Positions 16,018-25,098 of a stretch of 27,715 nt of DNA are shown here, piece after piece. A program made the position numbers and the translations under genes. Every line of letters begins with the position of its first letter. The stretch's first letter is position 1. The DNA comes from a virus: the IMG/VR virus record IMGVR_UViG_3300013004_000150, positions 1 through 27,715 of that record. One strand, written 5' to 3'. The notes under the pieces are model-generated. The model saw nothing but the letters and a program-made list of their open reading frames with translations, had not been told where the DNA came from and did no database searches.

Positions 16018-18526
16018 TTACAATTATTAAGGATTGTGTATTAGAATTGGTAGAAAATGCAGTAGAAACTGTTAATTGTGTATTACTTATAACAGCATTA
16101 ATCATTCTAATTTGATTATTGACAGATATATTTGAACCAATGGTGAAGATTCCACGACTGTTGGCCGTAATGAATCTGGTATTTGTTCCGGTAACATAAA
16201 TTGAATTATTAACATTAACTGTACCGGACACAGCATTAGCTTTAGTTGAGACAATAGTTAAAGATGTATTAATGTTCTTATCAATTGGATATTCTGCATA
16301 ATTTTTAAAACCAGCTGGATGTAAAAGTAATTTTATAATATCTTTGTATCTTGAGAATTCCACTTGAACAGAAGTTAGATATGTAAAATCAATATAGTAG
16401 TTAAGACCTTGAACTTTTCTATCTAGAGCTGAAAGAATACCCTCTGAACTTGTAAAACGTCCAGGAAAAGAAACATAAGACCTCTCGATAGAGGCCTCAG
16501 CCGTGGCAGAACCATCACCTTTGCTCGTCAAATCCACAGCTGGTAAAAATTCATACCCAGCACCAGAATTCGTAATTTTAATTGCAAGAATTTGACCAGC
16601 CACCGTAGAAGCAGAACTAGTAATTTGTTCAGAATCACCCATAATAGAAACAATTTCAACATTAGCTCCTGTAGCTAAAGAATTTGCTGAGCTAATTGTT
16701 ATCGTGGGAAAATTATTTTGTACATAAGAATTACCACCAACTGAAAATCTATCATGAACACCAATTTTTTTATTGGTTGATGTTTTGGAAAATGCTACAT
16801 TAACATTAAACGAGGTTGAAGATGAAATTGCATTGATGTATCTTGATTCCAAATTGAGAGTGATTTGGTCACCAACTGTTAATTGGCCAACAAAATCAGT
16901 GCCTGTTCCAGTTACTATGACACTATTAGCCGATGCGTTAGCAGTACCATTTATTCTGGATTGACCAAATTCAATTTTAGTAATTACGCCTGTTGGGCTG
17001 ACATTGGTTACCGCAGCTGCAGCGCCTTGGCCATGTGTTCCACTTGGATTTGATCCAAATATAATCTCATCACCTTTAACATAACCTGAACCACCATTAT
17101 TGATCCTAATTCTTCCTAAAGAACCAAATGATTTAATATCAATGAATGTGTTAGCTAAAGTTTCAACTCGAGCGCCTTGTGTATCATATACAACGGTGTT
17201 GCTAGAAGAATTGGAGAACAATATTACAGTTGAAGTTATTGGACCAATACCTGTTACAGTACTTCTTGATAGAGCATCACTAAGTTTTGTTGCTACATTT
17301 TCTCCAGTTGGAATTGTATTTGCTGGAAAACCATAATTTAAACTAGCAATAGATACATTCGCATATGTACTAATAATATCGGTATTTATGAATCCATATG
17401 TATTTGCAGTATTAGCACCAGATGCATCAACAGTTCCAACAGCAGCTGTAACAATAGTACTGCCAGGACCAGTTCCACTAATGATGCCGCCAACTTGAAA
17501 TCCTGCACCTCCAAAATTAACATTCATCGTGCCTACAAAGCCAGTTGTAACACTATCCACAATAGCTTCAGCTTGAGTTGTAAATCCGCCAGCATTTATG
17601 GCTACAGGATCACCAACATTATAACTTGCGCCGCCATTTATAACCGTAATTAAATTAACCGTGGAGATTGTACTTGATCCAAGTGTTATTAATGTAGTAC
17701 CATCATCAGCAATAATTTCAATAGTAACTTCTTCTGCATTTAAAAAAGTGCCTGTTAAATTATTTGTACTAATGTACAATTCAATAGAAGTTTGTTGTGT
17801 TATAAGTCTTGGTGCAGCCCTTTCAATAAAAGCTGTTGCGCCAGAACTTGTGCCCGTAACTTTTCTAGAATTAAGTAGTTCAAAATTAAAATTCGCATAA
17901 TAAACTTCAATTACTGTTCCTAAAGTTGGAGCAGTTTCAAATATTATTTTTTTAGATTCTCTGCGTACCGTATATCCACTACTCAACAATGTTCCATTGG
18001 AATATACAGTAACATCATTGATAGTTGATTGTTGAGCTAAAAAAAATGTTTTTGTTACTCCATTTCCAACATATGATGAGAATACATCATTGTCAATTCT
18101 TAAAACATTTTCAACTGTCCATTCGCCAGCTGAAGCTCTAAGGATGCTATCTTTTGGCAAAGTTATTACAACTTCTTCACCATATAAAATTCTAAACAAT
18201 AGATCAAATGATTTCGCACTACCTTTGGCCAAATAAAGTGGCAATACATTCTTAATTAAAAATGCTTTATCTATTTGCTCGTTTTGTGGTAATAAAGCTG
18301 CAAAATTGGAAATAAAACTTTCAGAAAAATCATCAATTGAATCATCAACATCAGAAATATTTCGCAGCTTTTTAGCTTGTTGAATTAAATCATTCTTCTG
18401 AGTCCCTTGTTTTGTCTCAAGGAACTCATAATATGCTTCTAAAAAATTTACGAATAAAGGGTATTCATCCCGAATATATTCGGGAACTTGTTGCGATACA
18501 AGAATTGAATTTTTAAATTCTGACAT
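16013..18526 (-). CDS. Baseplate wedge protein at the gene 7 position (837 aa)
   Basis: The N-terminus is helical: VPEYIRDEYPLFVNFLEAYY (residues 14-33), followed by NVLPLYLAKGSAKSFDLLFR (93-112), a start I recognise in large wedge proteins of cyanophages between gp6 and gp8. After residue 150 the protein is a string of beta modules: two GT-x-F/VGD-type repeats (about 533-580 and 773-825) and three Gly-x-(G/S)-Tyr-type repeats (about 295, 480 and 655). Residues 700-760 (YYIDFTYLTSVQVEFSRY, LLLHPAGFKNYAEYP) are again conserved in the family. T4 gp7 is longer (1032 residues), and my homology call rests on position more than sequence. The ATG overlaps the gp6 stop as TAATG. Likely a wedge scaffold linking gp6, gp8 and gp53. 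Confidence 0.7.
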   Translation of the reverse strand: MSEFKNSILVSQQVPEYIRDEYPLFVNFLEAYYEFLETKQGTQKNDLIQQAKKLRNISDVDDSIDDFSESFISNFAALLPQNEQIDKAFLIKNVLPLYLAKGSAKSFDLLFRILYGEEVVITLPKDSILRASAGEWTVENVLRIDNDVFSSYVGNGVTKTFFLAQQSTINDVTVYSNGTLLSSGYTVRRESKKIIFETAPTLGTVIEVYYANFNFELLNSRKVTGTSSGATAFIERAAPRLITQQTSIELYISTNNLTGTFLNAEEVTIEIIADDGTTLITLGSSTISTVNLITVINGGASYNVGDPVAINAGGFTTQAEAIVDSVTTGFVGTMNVNFGGAGFQVGGIISGTGPGSTIVTAAVGTVDASGANTANTYGFINTDIISTYANVSIASLNYGFPANTIPTGENVATKLSDALSRSTVTGIGPITSTVILFSNSSSNTVVYDTQGARVETLANTFIDIKSFGSLGRIRINNGGSGYVKGDEIIFGSNPSGTHGQGAAAAVTNVSPTGVITKIEFGQSRINGTANASANSVIVTGTGTDFVGQLTVGDQITLNLESRYINAISSSTSFNVNVAFSKTSTNKKIGVHDRFSVGGNSYVQNNFPTITISSANSLATGANVEIVSIMGDSEQITSSASTVAGQILAIKITNSGAGYEFLPAVDLTSKGDGSATAEASIERSYVSFPGRFTSSEGILSALDRKVQGLNYYIDFTYLTSVQVEFSRYKDIIKLLLHPAGFKNYAEYPIDKNINTSLTIVSTKANAVSGTVNVNNSIYVTGTNTRFITANSRGIFTIGSNISVNNQIRMINAVISNTQLTVSTAFSTNSNTQSLIIVT

Positions 18527-20577
18527 TACGAACTAACTTTTATCAATTGTGTGGTAATAGATGTTGTGTCCGTTTCGTCAATTGTTAAAATTGTTTGTCT
18601 ATTGGAATCAATAATTCCTGATTCTGTTTCCAAACTTAAACGAATTAAACCATCTGATGCTGCAACTGCCAACACCTTTAAATCATTAATTTCAATTACT
18701 CCAGAATTATAGTTGATCGTTCCAACAGCTGAGTTTATTATTTGTCTATCAGCATTAGTGTCGAAATAAATTGTTCTAATTGTACCGATACGAGAATCTA
18801 TAACAGCAGTGGCAATAGCTCCAACACCAGAGCCTCCTGTGATTGTTACAACAGCACGACTATAATCAACGCCACGATTTGTCATTTTTATTTCTGAAAT
18901 TTGACCATTTAAAATAGTAGCTATAGCTGTTGCTCCAACTCCGTCACCAGTAATAGTTATAGTTGGCGCAGTTAGATAATTATAACCTGCATTAGAAATC
19001 TCTATTGATGAAATGCCCGTAGATGATTGTGGTATTTCTTCAAGAATAGCTGTACGACTTACACCAATATTATCAACTGTTACGAATTCAGTTGAAGTCA
19101 TTTTATTTGTAATTGTCCCTCGGCGCAAAGGGACACCGAAATTAATTTTATAATTTGATGTTAATCCTATTTCTGGTTGAAATCTTCTTTGTAATCGAAC
19201 CACAGTTTCGGATCCAATAATGCCGTTTAAGCTGATGCTATCAATACTGTCTTGCAATTTGGATAAAGCAAAAATACTACTAAATTTATTGAGATTGGTA
19301 TCTCTATAGCTAATAATAGCATTTCTTATTGTTGACTTTAATATAGTTTCAGATAATGTTGTTCTTTTAGAATCATACTTTACCGTAGTATTTAACAATA
19401 TAAACAGAAACTCAGGATCACGAATTTCTGCACTTACGGAAACTATTGACTTAGGCTTAATTATTTCATTAAGTATTCTTGTTTTTTCAATTTCTGTAAT
19501 ATAATAGTTAGCTTTTGGTTTTAAAGAAATTAAAACTTTTCCATAAACTGCAGGAACTTCATCTTCTCCACCCCAAACTGAAAGTGAATCTATACTTGGA
19601 TAATTTTTCTTTATATACGACTCATAATCTTTTATCGTTACTAATCTATTCTGTGTTGTAAACTGTAATGGCGAAGATGTTTTAATTTCTTCAACAGTTT
19701 CTCTATCTGATCCTCCAGCTGCCACAGACAAAACCTCAATAGTTGAATTTGTATAACCACCAATAGCGGATGTTTGGGAAAATCCAGTTGCTTTATTTGC
19801 TAAATTACCATTTGTCAATAAGTATGTAACTGCTACTACCGATCCATCGTCTAATTTTTTACCAACAGTCCCATCACCAAAATAAATTTGATATTTTCCG
19901 CCTTTTGATTCTTGTAAATAAAAGACTTCAGAAGCAGCTGTAACATCTAATATATCTGTCACTTTATTATAAACCGTGGATGTTGTATTTGAAGCCGAAG
20001 GCTTAACAATTACGGTAATTGTAGAGGTGTCTATATCTGCATCAGGCAATAGAAAAACAGATTTTGGATTTGAAGCTTCATCATATGTGTAGGTGTAAGT
20101 TGTTAATTCACCTTCTTTGATATTTAAATTTTCAAAATGATAACTTGTATTGGATTTAGTAACTGTGTTTTCATCCATAACAACGAAATTGAAAATTCTT
20201 TTATCTATCAAATCTGAATTGAAAACATAACCTTTAGGAATTGTCAATGTGTCTAATGTCGAATTACCACTATCAATGGTTAAATTGATAACTGCCGTAG
20301 AAGCGGTTTTAGAATGAGGAATATAACCTAAAGTTTTTGCATGAGAAACAACAGAATCACGCAATAAGGCAGTATCTAAGAATGACTCATTAGCCACCAT
20401 GTTTAGGTAATAGGCATTATAATGTGTATTGTATGCCAGTAAATTAACTAACACATTTAAACCAGAGCCCTCAAAATCATAATCTTGAAACTCCGTTTGT
20501 TGTTTTAAGAATGATTTTAGATTAGTCTTAATTGTATCGAAATCAAGCTCTGTGATCTGTAAACGATTTTGTGCCAT
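18526..20577 (-). CDS. gp6: Baseplate wedge protein gp6 (683 aa)
   Basis: The first 90 residues carry the gp6 signature: LDFDTIKTNLKSFLKQQTEF, DYDFEGSGLNVLVNLLAYNT and VANESFLDTALLRDSVVSHA, with KTLGYIPHS after it. The middle (SGKTSSPLQFTTQNRLVT-like segment, VKDYESYIKKNYPSIDSLSVWGGE region near residue 320) matches the baseplate J-type core. Length is close to T4 gp6 (660 residues). In T4, gp6 forms the inner ring holding the wedges together around the hub. A beta insert at about 523-602 carries NAGYNY and RGVDYS motifs, the module shared with the next two genes. The start overlaps the gp25 stop by one base (TAATG), as in a translationally coupled pair. Confidence 0.93.
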   Translation of the reverse strand: MAQNRLQITELDFDTIKTNLKSFLKQQTEFQDYDFEGSGLNVLVNLLAYNTHYNAYYLNMVANESFLDTALLRDSVVSHAKTLGYIPHSKTASTAVINLTIDSGNSTLDTLTIPKGYVFNSDLIDKRIFNFVVMDENTVTKSNTSYHFENLNIKEGELTTYTYTYDEASNPKSVFLLPDADIDTSTITVIVKPSASNTTSTVYNKVTDILDVTAASEVFYLQESKGGKYQIYFGDGTVGKKLDDGSVVAVTYLLTNGNLANKATGFSQTSAIGGYTNSTIEVLSVAAGGSDRETVEEIKTSSPLQFTTQNRLVTIKDYESYIKKNYPSIDSLSVWGGEDEVPAVYGKVLISLKPKANYYITEIEKTRILNEIIKPKSIVSVSAEIRDPEFLFILLNTTVKYDSKRTTLSETILKSTIRNAIISYRDTNLNKFSSIFALSKLQDSIDSISLNGIIGSETVVRLQRRFQPEIGLTSNYKINFGVPLRRGTITNKMTSTEFVTVDNIGVSRTAILEEIPQSSTGISSIEISNAGYNYLTAPTITITGDGVGATAIATILNGQISEIKMTNRGVDYSRAVVTITGGSGVGAIATAVIDSRIGTIRTIYFDTNADRQIINSAVGTINYNSGVIEINDLKVLAVAASDGLIRLSLETESGIIDSNRQTILTIDETDTTSITTQLIKVSS

Positions 20578-20981
20578 TAGCGAACTCGCTCTAGAAAGAA
20601 TTGTATTGTTATTGGGTCGGTTCTATTAACGATAAAGAATTCCATACCAACCGAGAAGCCATTTTTATCATAATCTGGAAAAATTTGGATAAATGAAATA
20701 CTAGCTCGAGGCTCAAAATTTTGTATAATTTGTTTTATTTCCATTTCAACTAAAGCACCTGTAACTGAGTCTAATGGTTCAAACAATAATTTTTGAATAT
20801 TAGAACCAATTTCTGGTTGAAACGGTACCTCATAATGCTTGGTCATAATCAGATTCTTGATAGAATTAATTACCGCCAGTTCAGCTGTATGTTTATTGAT
20901 ATCTTTCTTGATTGGATGAATTCTAAAATTCAAATCCAAATCACGAAATTCTCTTGTATCTGTAATTGTTCCTAAGGCCAT
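20577..20981 (-). CDS. gp25: Baseplate wedge protein gp25 (134 aa)
   Basis: Small protein with the GPW/gp25 family features: FRDLDLNFRIHPIKKDI near the start, AVINSIKNLIMTKHYEVPFQ, then PEIGSNIQKLLFEPLDS and NFEPRA, the conserved Glu-Pro-Arg turn. T4 gp25 has 132 residues. The family is part of the contractile-tail baseplate core, where it helps nucleate sheath assembly next to gp6. It directly precedes gp6 with a TAATG overlap, the usual pairing in T4-like phages. The stop of the 283-residue gene lies 10 bases before its ATG. Confidence 0.95.
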   Translation of the reverse strand: MALGTITDTREFRDLDLNFRIHPIKKDINKHTAELAVINSIKNLIMTKHYEVPFQPEIGSNIQKLLFEPLDSVTGALVEMEIKQIIQNFEPRASISFIQIFPDYDKNGFSVGMEFFIVNRTDPITIQFFLERVR

Positions 20982-20985
20982 ATTC

Positions 20986-20993
20986 TATTTATT
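20986..20993 (-). promoter_or_regulatory. Weak late-promoter-like octamer AATAAATA before gp25
   Basis: AATAAATA on the minus strand lies between the end of the 283-residue gene and the gp25 ATG, only about 5 bases away. One mismatch to the T4 late consensus and very short spacing make it doubtful. Confidence 0.2.
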
Positions 20994-21843
20994 ACAACCT
21001 GGAAAGAAGTTTGTCGGATCCAATAAAATTTTCTATTAAATAACTCTCGGCTTGGCCAGATTTGCCAATTCCACGAACTTTTTTATAGTCAGTTAATAAA
21101 TCACTTGAGTTTTTAAAAAATTGTTCATCATGTACCCTACGTTCATAAAATATAGAATTTGCTGAATTAGCTGTTGTTGCTATAGAATTCACCACGTTAT
21201 ATGTCAAATTTGATGTGTTTATTGGAAGAAATGTCATAGGATCAATAGTTGTAGTAATACTATTATTAACGATGTTTGCATATGTAGACAAGGTATTGTA
21301 AATTACAATTAAATCATTTGCTACAAACAAACTAGTAAAATTACCCATGATTGGTGCATTATTGGATATACCATCAGTTTGATAAATTAATGATATCAAA
21401 GCTTTACCTGTTTGCGTTGCAGTTTCATAGTGTGGCAAGTTTGCAACACCTTGATCCGCCGATACATCTATGGAAGTTACACCAGATATTCTATTTGTGT
21501 GTTCTAAAAAATCTCCAGCCTGAGTATTGCCAGTGGAGCTGTTACTAATATAAGAAAGTGTAGTATGAATTTGTGTCCAAAGACCGGTCAAATTACCAGA
21601 GCCTTGAACATTATTTGCTACAGAAACTAAAGTGTTTGATGTTGTCCAAATATTAGTTGTAATGTTGGCGCAAGGATTAACAAAGTATCCGCCAGTATTA
21701 CTGGTTGCTAAATCTTCGGCTTGCCATGGTTCTAACATCTTCGGCATGCCATCCAACGTGCGTTTAACATTATTAGACAGTGGACTGATGACAGAATTTG
21801 GATCAGTAAAAGTGTAATTTAATCTTGAAAATAATGTTGTCAT
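20992..21843 (-). CDS. Unidentified protein between the spike and gp25 (283 aa)
   Basis: I do not recognise a named family. The N-terminus is MTTLFSRLNYTFTDPNSVIS, with KRTLDGMPKMLEPWQAEDLA (residues 27-46). The middle is rich in Asn, Thr and Ser with amphipathic helices (TQIHTTLSYISN; DLIVIYNTLSTYANIVNNSI). The C-terminus is charged: FYERRVHDEQFFKNSSDLLT, then KKVRGIGKSGQAESYLIENF. No signal peptide or clear transmembrane segment is visible. Its place between the hub spike and gp25 is one where aquatic T4-like phages carry structural proteins of unknown role. A hub-to-wedge connector or central-hub partner is possible but unproven. The stop of the spike gene lies just before the start of this gene's leader. 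Confidence 0.75.
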   Translation of the reverse strand: MTTLFSRLNYTFTDPNSVISPLSNNVKRTLDGMPKMLEPWQAEDLATSNTGGYFVNPCANITTNIWTTSNTLVSVANNVQGSGNLTGLWTQIHTTLSYISNSSTGNTQAGDFLEHTNRISGVTSIDVSADQGVANLPHYETATQTGKALISLIYQTDGISNNAPIMGNFTSLFVANDLIVIYNTLSTYANIVNNSITTTIDPMTFLPINTSNLTYNVVNSIATTANSANSIFYERRVHDEQFFKNSSDLLTDYKKVRGIGKSGQAESYLIENFIGSDKLLSRL

Positions 21844-21853
21844 AATATAACCT

Positions 21854-22660
21854 TTAAATCATTCCAAAAAGTGGAGGAGAAGTAAAACCTTTTGCCCTAT
21901 GAATGTGAGTATCAAAAATACTTGTATTCATTATATCTGTCATTAAAACAGCGGCCATTGTACCAAAATTACCTAATGGAGCTGCAACATTTATTGCTGC
22001 TGTTACACAGCCTGGAATCGCAACAGGGACCCCAACTGATAATCCTCCAAGCACAGATACAAAACCATATGGACCAGCATTAACACCTTGAGCTGCAGAA
22101 ACCCAACCATCACTTGTGATGTTTGTTGCTGTTATGGCCCCATTTATTGTTAAATCGCCTTCTAAACTTAGATTGTCTCCTGTTACAATTCTTAAAGAAC
22201 CAAGAAAACTTGACCCACATCCAATAGTCATATCATTGTCAGATAATATTCTGCTTTTGCCTTTAACAACCTGAGTGAAATCTCCTTTAACAACTAGATC
22301 ATAATTACCTTCAATTAATTCAGTTTTATTACCTTTGACATTAACAATCGAATCACCTTCAATAGTGATGTTACAAAATCCACGTATATTTACATACTTA
22401 TTTTTAGCAATAATCTCATATCCATCACCTACAATTTTGTGTGTCTCATCACCATTAGAATGCATTTCAATAAAAGTTTTTGATCTATGATGTATACGAA
22501 TACGCTCACGATCTTTTGTATCATCTAATTCGAATATATGTCCAGATTTTGTTTGAGTTATATTATTATCTGGATATCTTGGTGGATTTTCCACGGAAGC
22601 TTCAGATTCTCTTTGCCTCCAACTATAATCTGGAGGAGAATATTCGTTATTAATTGCCAT
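21854..22660 (-). CDS. gp5: Tail spike (needle) protein, gp5 C-terminal beta-helix type (268 aa)
   Basis: Residues 36-70 (TQTKSGHIFELDDT, RIRIHHRSKTFIEMHSNG) match the start of the gp5/VgrG needle. Glycines at 94, 102, 110, 118, 126 and 134 lie exactly eight apart, each preceded at minus two by Ile or Val, which is the octapeptide repeat of the T4 gp5 triple-stranded beta helix. After a second beta section the protein ends with FDTHIHRAKG, giving His252-x-His254 near the tip. Three copies should form the membrane-piercing needle. In T4 this is the C-terminal part of one gp5 chain; here it is its own gene directly after the OB-fold gene. The His pair resembles the iron-binding apex of other phage spikes. 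Confidence 0.85.
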   Translation of the reverse strand: MAINNEYSPPDYSWRQRESEASVENPPRYPDNNITQTKSGHIFELDDTKDRERIRIHHRSKTFIEMHSNGDETHKIVGDGYEIIAKNKYVNIRGFCNITIEGDSIVNVKGNKTELIEGNYDLVVKGDFTQVVKGKSRILSDNDMTIGCGSSFLGSLRIVTGDNLSLEGDLTINGAITATNITSDGWVSAAQGVNAGPYGFVSVLGGLSVGVPVAIPGCVTAAINVAAPLGNFGTMAAVLMTDIMNTSIFDTHIHRAKGFTSPPLFGMI

Positions 22661-22665
22661 AATTT

Positions 22666-23766
22666 TTAAGCTGTAGCTGCGTTATCGGAGGTGAGTATTG
22701 CCGCACTAACAAGTGTTGTTGCTTCAGGTGATGCTACCAAAGAAGCTGCATCTGGAGTTAAAGAACTTAGTGTGTCAGGAGCACTCATAAAATCGGCAAA
22801 AGATTTGCTTGCAACATCACTCTCAGCTGCACTTATTGGTGTGGTTATAACTGCAGCTAACTGTTCTGGTGCGCTAGCCAAAATCGCAGCCTGCGTTGTC
22901 ACTTCTTTAATGCTGGTGCCAACATCTCTAACAGCATCGGCGAGGGCAGTTAAATCCGATGATCCACCACTAAAATCAGCAAATGCAGAAGTAAATCCAG
23001 CTAATAGTGATTTATATAAATTTGATAAGCATTGTTGAAACTCAGCTAAAAGTCTTGCTGGCAAGCTTAAAATATAGGCTATTATGGCTCTAATTTGCCT
23101 AACAATTTTTAAAAATCCAGCTATTGTTTCATTAACGTCTTTTATAAAATCGGCAAATCTTTTTATTTTTTTAGCAACATCTTTAACTAATTGAACAAGC
23201 TTCAAAAATTCACCTGAAGGATCAGCAAACCCCATTGCTTTAAGAGCTTTAGATAACAAATCTTTTAAGAAAGCAACAACTTCACTAAATTGTCTTTTAA
23301 TTGCATTAACAACACGGTTTGTTTCGTGAGTTATATCACATACATGTACTAGTTCTTGATTTGTTCTATCAACACCTGTGCCTGCAATAACTTCTCGGCC
23401 GCCTGGTGATGTTGAAGGAAAATTTAAAATTCCTGCTGGATCTCCTGGTGGTTTAACTGGCCTTCTGGCTGTTACAACTATTTCAGGAACTTCTTCTTGT
23501 GCTACTATTCCTGGAATAGTACCCATAACATATCCATACTGTGCTGATTCAGGATCTGGAAAATAAACAAGAACCCATTCACCAACTTTTGGAATTGAGC
23601 TTTGACTAGAATTCATTGCAAATAAAGATGAAAACCAAGGCAAAGCTATGGTTGGAACTTTTTTCCTATCTTCATTGTGAACTGCAAAAACACGAACTCG
23701 GACTCGATGAAGCTTCAGAGGATCATCAATGTCCTCAATTTGTCCTTCAAATACATTTTTATTCAT
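22666..23766 (-). CDS. gp5: Baseplate hub gp5 N-terminal (OB-fold) protein without lysozyme domain (366 aa)
   Basis: Residues 5-88 are the gp5 OB-fold domain: IEDIDDPLKLHRVRVRVFAV, TIALPWFSSLFA and IPKVGEWVLVYFPDPESAQY, closing GYVMGTIPGI. After a Pro-rich linker (ARRPVKPPGDPAG) about 200 residues of amphipathic helix follow (SEVVAFLKDLLSKALKAMG; IRAIIAYILSLPARLLAEF), then an Ala/Ser-rich tail. The T4 lysozyme catalytic domain expected between OB fold and needle is not visible. The needle is encoded separately by the next gene, 5 bases on. The start abuts the stop of the gp27-like gene (TAAATG). Role: hub ring joining the gp27-type ring to the spike. The helical part may contact membrane or the hub interior; that is inference. 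Confidence 0.85.
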   Translation of the reverse strand: MNKNVFEGQIEDIDDPLKLHRVRVRVFAVHNEDRKKVPTIALPWFSSLFAMNSSQSSIPKVGEWVLVYFPDPESAQYGYVMGTIPGIVAQEEVPEIVVTARRPVKPPGDPAGILNFPSTSPGGREVIAGTGVDRTNQELVHVCDITHETNRVVNAIKRQFSEVVAFLKDLLSKALKAMGFADPSGEFLKLVQLVKDVAKKIKRFADFIKDVNETIAGFLKIVRQIRAIIAYILSLPARLLAEFQQCLSNLYKSLLAGFTSAFADFSGGSSDLTALADAVRDVGTSIKEVTTQAAILASAPEQLAAVITTPISAAESDVASKSFADFMSAPDTLSSLTPDAASLVASPEATTLVSAAILTSDNAATA

Positions 23767-25098
23767 TTAAATATACCCACTCTTTAGAATATTCATTTGT
23801 TGTGCAGTTGCTGAATACGAAGGTTTCTCCGTTGAATCAGTAACAACTTCAACTATCGTTTCAAATTTGCTATATGATATAATATGTCTTGTGGCCAATA
23901 TGGCATACTTTCCTTTTAATGTGCTATCATAATTGTCAGCATCATTCGTCTTAACTGCTGTGCGAGGAACATCTAAGTATAATGTTTTCCCTGAAGTAAC
24001 AAGAAAGTTTCCAGGAAGAACAAGCTTCAATCGCTGACCCACAAAATTCTGTAATATAGCTTCTCTTTGGAATATATATCTCTGTGGATTATCTTGTGCC
24101 TGTATAGATGCTGCATAGTTTCCTAAAACATAAGGATTTGTTTTACGGTCACTTGTGTCTAAGTAAAATAATTTCCTGGAATTATCCATATCATAATTAC
24201 TTTTACCAGTTTTGTTTATGGATTTTGCCACAATAGGGTTTGGATTTGCATGTTTTGAAATAGAATATAGATCATCAAAAGTGTAAGATTCTTTTTTAAA
24301 GCTTCTTGTTACAGCATCAAAACCAATAACACTACCTGAATATACACCTGATTGTGTATTCTTTATAAAGTCATATTGTGTTATTACTTCCATTTGTCTT
24401 GCACCAACCAATTCTTCTTTTATATTATCACCTGGTAAATTTTTTGCTGAGAAATTTACATTGAACAGGGGTTCACTTTGCATAATCTCACTTAGTGTCG
24501 TAAGATTGTACCCATCATTATTCTCAAAAAACATAAAGTTTGGAATATTAGTATTGTTTAAAGACCTTTTAACACACCAATTTATTGCATCCAATGGTTT
24601 CAAATTAGGTACAATAAACTGGTTTGTCCCATAAGATGGGTTTGAGTTGTATACAGTTCTAAGCGGCACTTTTAAATAATCTCTCAGTATGCTAAAGATA
24701 GCATCAGAATATGTTCCATCATAATATTGACTGACTCGTTGTTGTTCTGACAGGATTAATTCTTCTGATACAAACTTTAAAATATAAGATTCACTTGTTT
24801 GATTAATACTTTTTCTATCTGTTTGGCTAAAAATTGCAAACTTCTTTTTTATAGGAAATAAATTATCACCTTTGGTAATATTTACCAATAGATATTCGGT
24901 GCCATCAAACAATAATTTTTGTGTTAGGCCAATAGAATCCACAATGAGTATATTACCACTTGAACATGGAGTTAACATACTGTCATAGATGTTTAATTCT
25001 TCAAACATCCCCTGTAAATTATATTTACCAAATTTAGAAACAAGAAACAATTCTTCAATTTTAAAATCGGTAGATTGCCTTAGATTAAAATTACTCAT
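23767..25098 (-). CDS. Baseplate hub protein, gp27-like (443 aa)
   Basis: The opening beta domain (LQGMFEELNIYDSMLTPCSS, GNILIVDSIGLTQKL) is typical of hub proteins of the gp27/gpD type, in which a ring of tube-like domains caps the spike. Further features include SYILKFVSEELILSEQQRVS (residues 103-122) and KPLDAINWCVKRSLNN (167-182), both usual in this family. T4 gp27 has 391 residues. It stands directly before the gp5 OB-fold gene, the expected partner. The ATG overlaps the gp53 stop as ATGA and there is no good ribosome site of its own, so it is probably translated by coupling. The family call is made by motif and order, not alignment. Confidence 0.75.
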   Translation of the reverse strand: MSNFNLRQSTDFKIEELFLVSKFGKYNLQGMFEELNIYDSMLTPCSSGNILIVDSIGLTQKLLFDGTEYLLVNITKGDNLFPIKKKFAIFSQTDRKSINQTSESYILKFVSEELILSEQQRVSQYYDGTYSDAIFSILRDYLKVPLRTVYNSNPSYGTNQFIVPNLKPLDAINWCVKRSLNNTNIPNFMFFENNDGYNLTTLSEIMQSEPLFNVNFSAKNLPGDNIKEELVGARQMEVITQYDFIKNTQSGVYSGSVIGFDAVTRSFKKESYTFDDLYSISKHANPNPIVAKSINKTGKSNYDMDNSRKLFYLDTSDRKTNPYVLGNYAASIQAQDNPQRYIFQREAILQNFVGQRLKLVLPGNFLVTSGKTLYLDVPRTAVKTNDADNYDSTLKGKYAILATRHIISYSKFETIVEVVTDSTEKPSYSATAQQMNILKSGYI

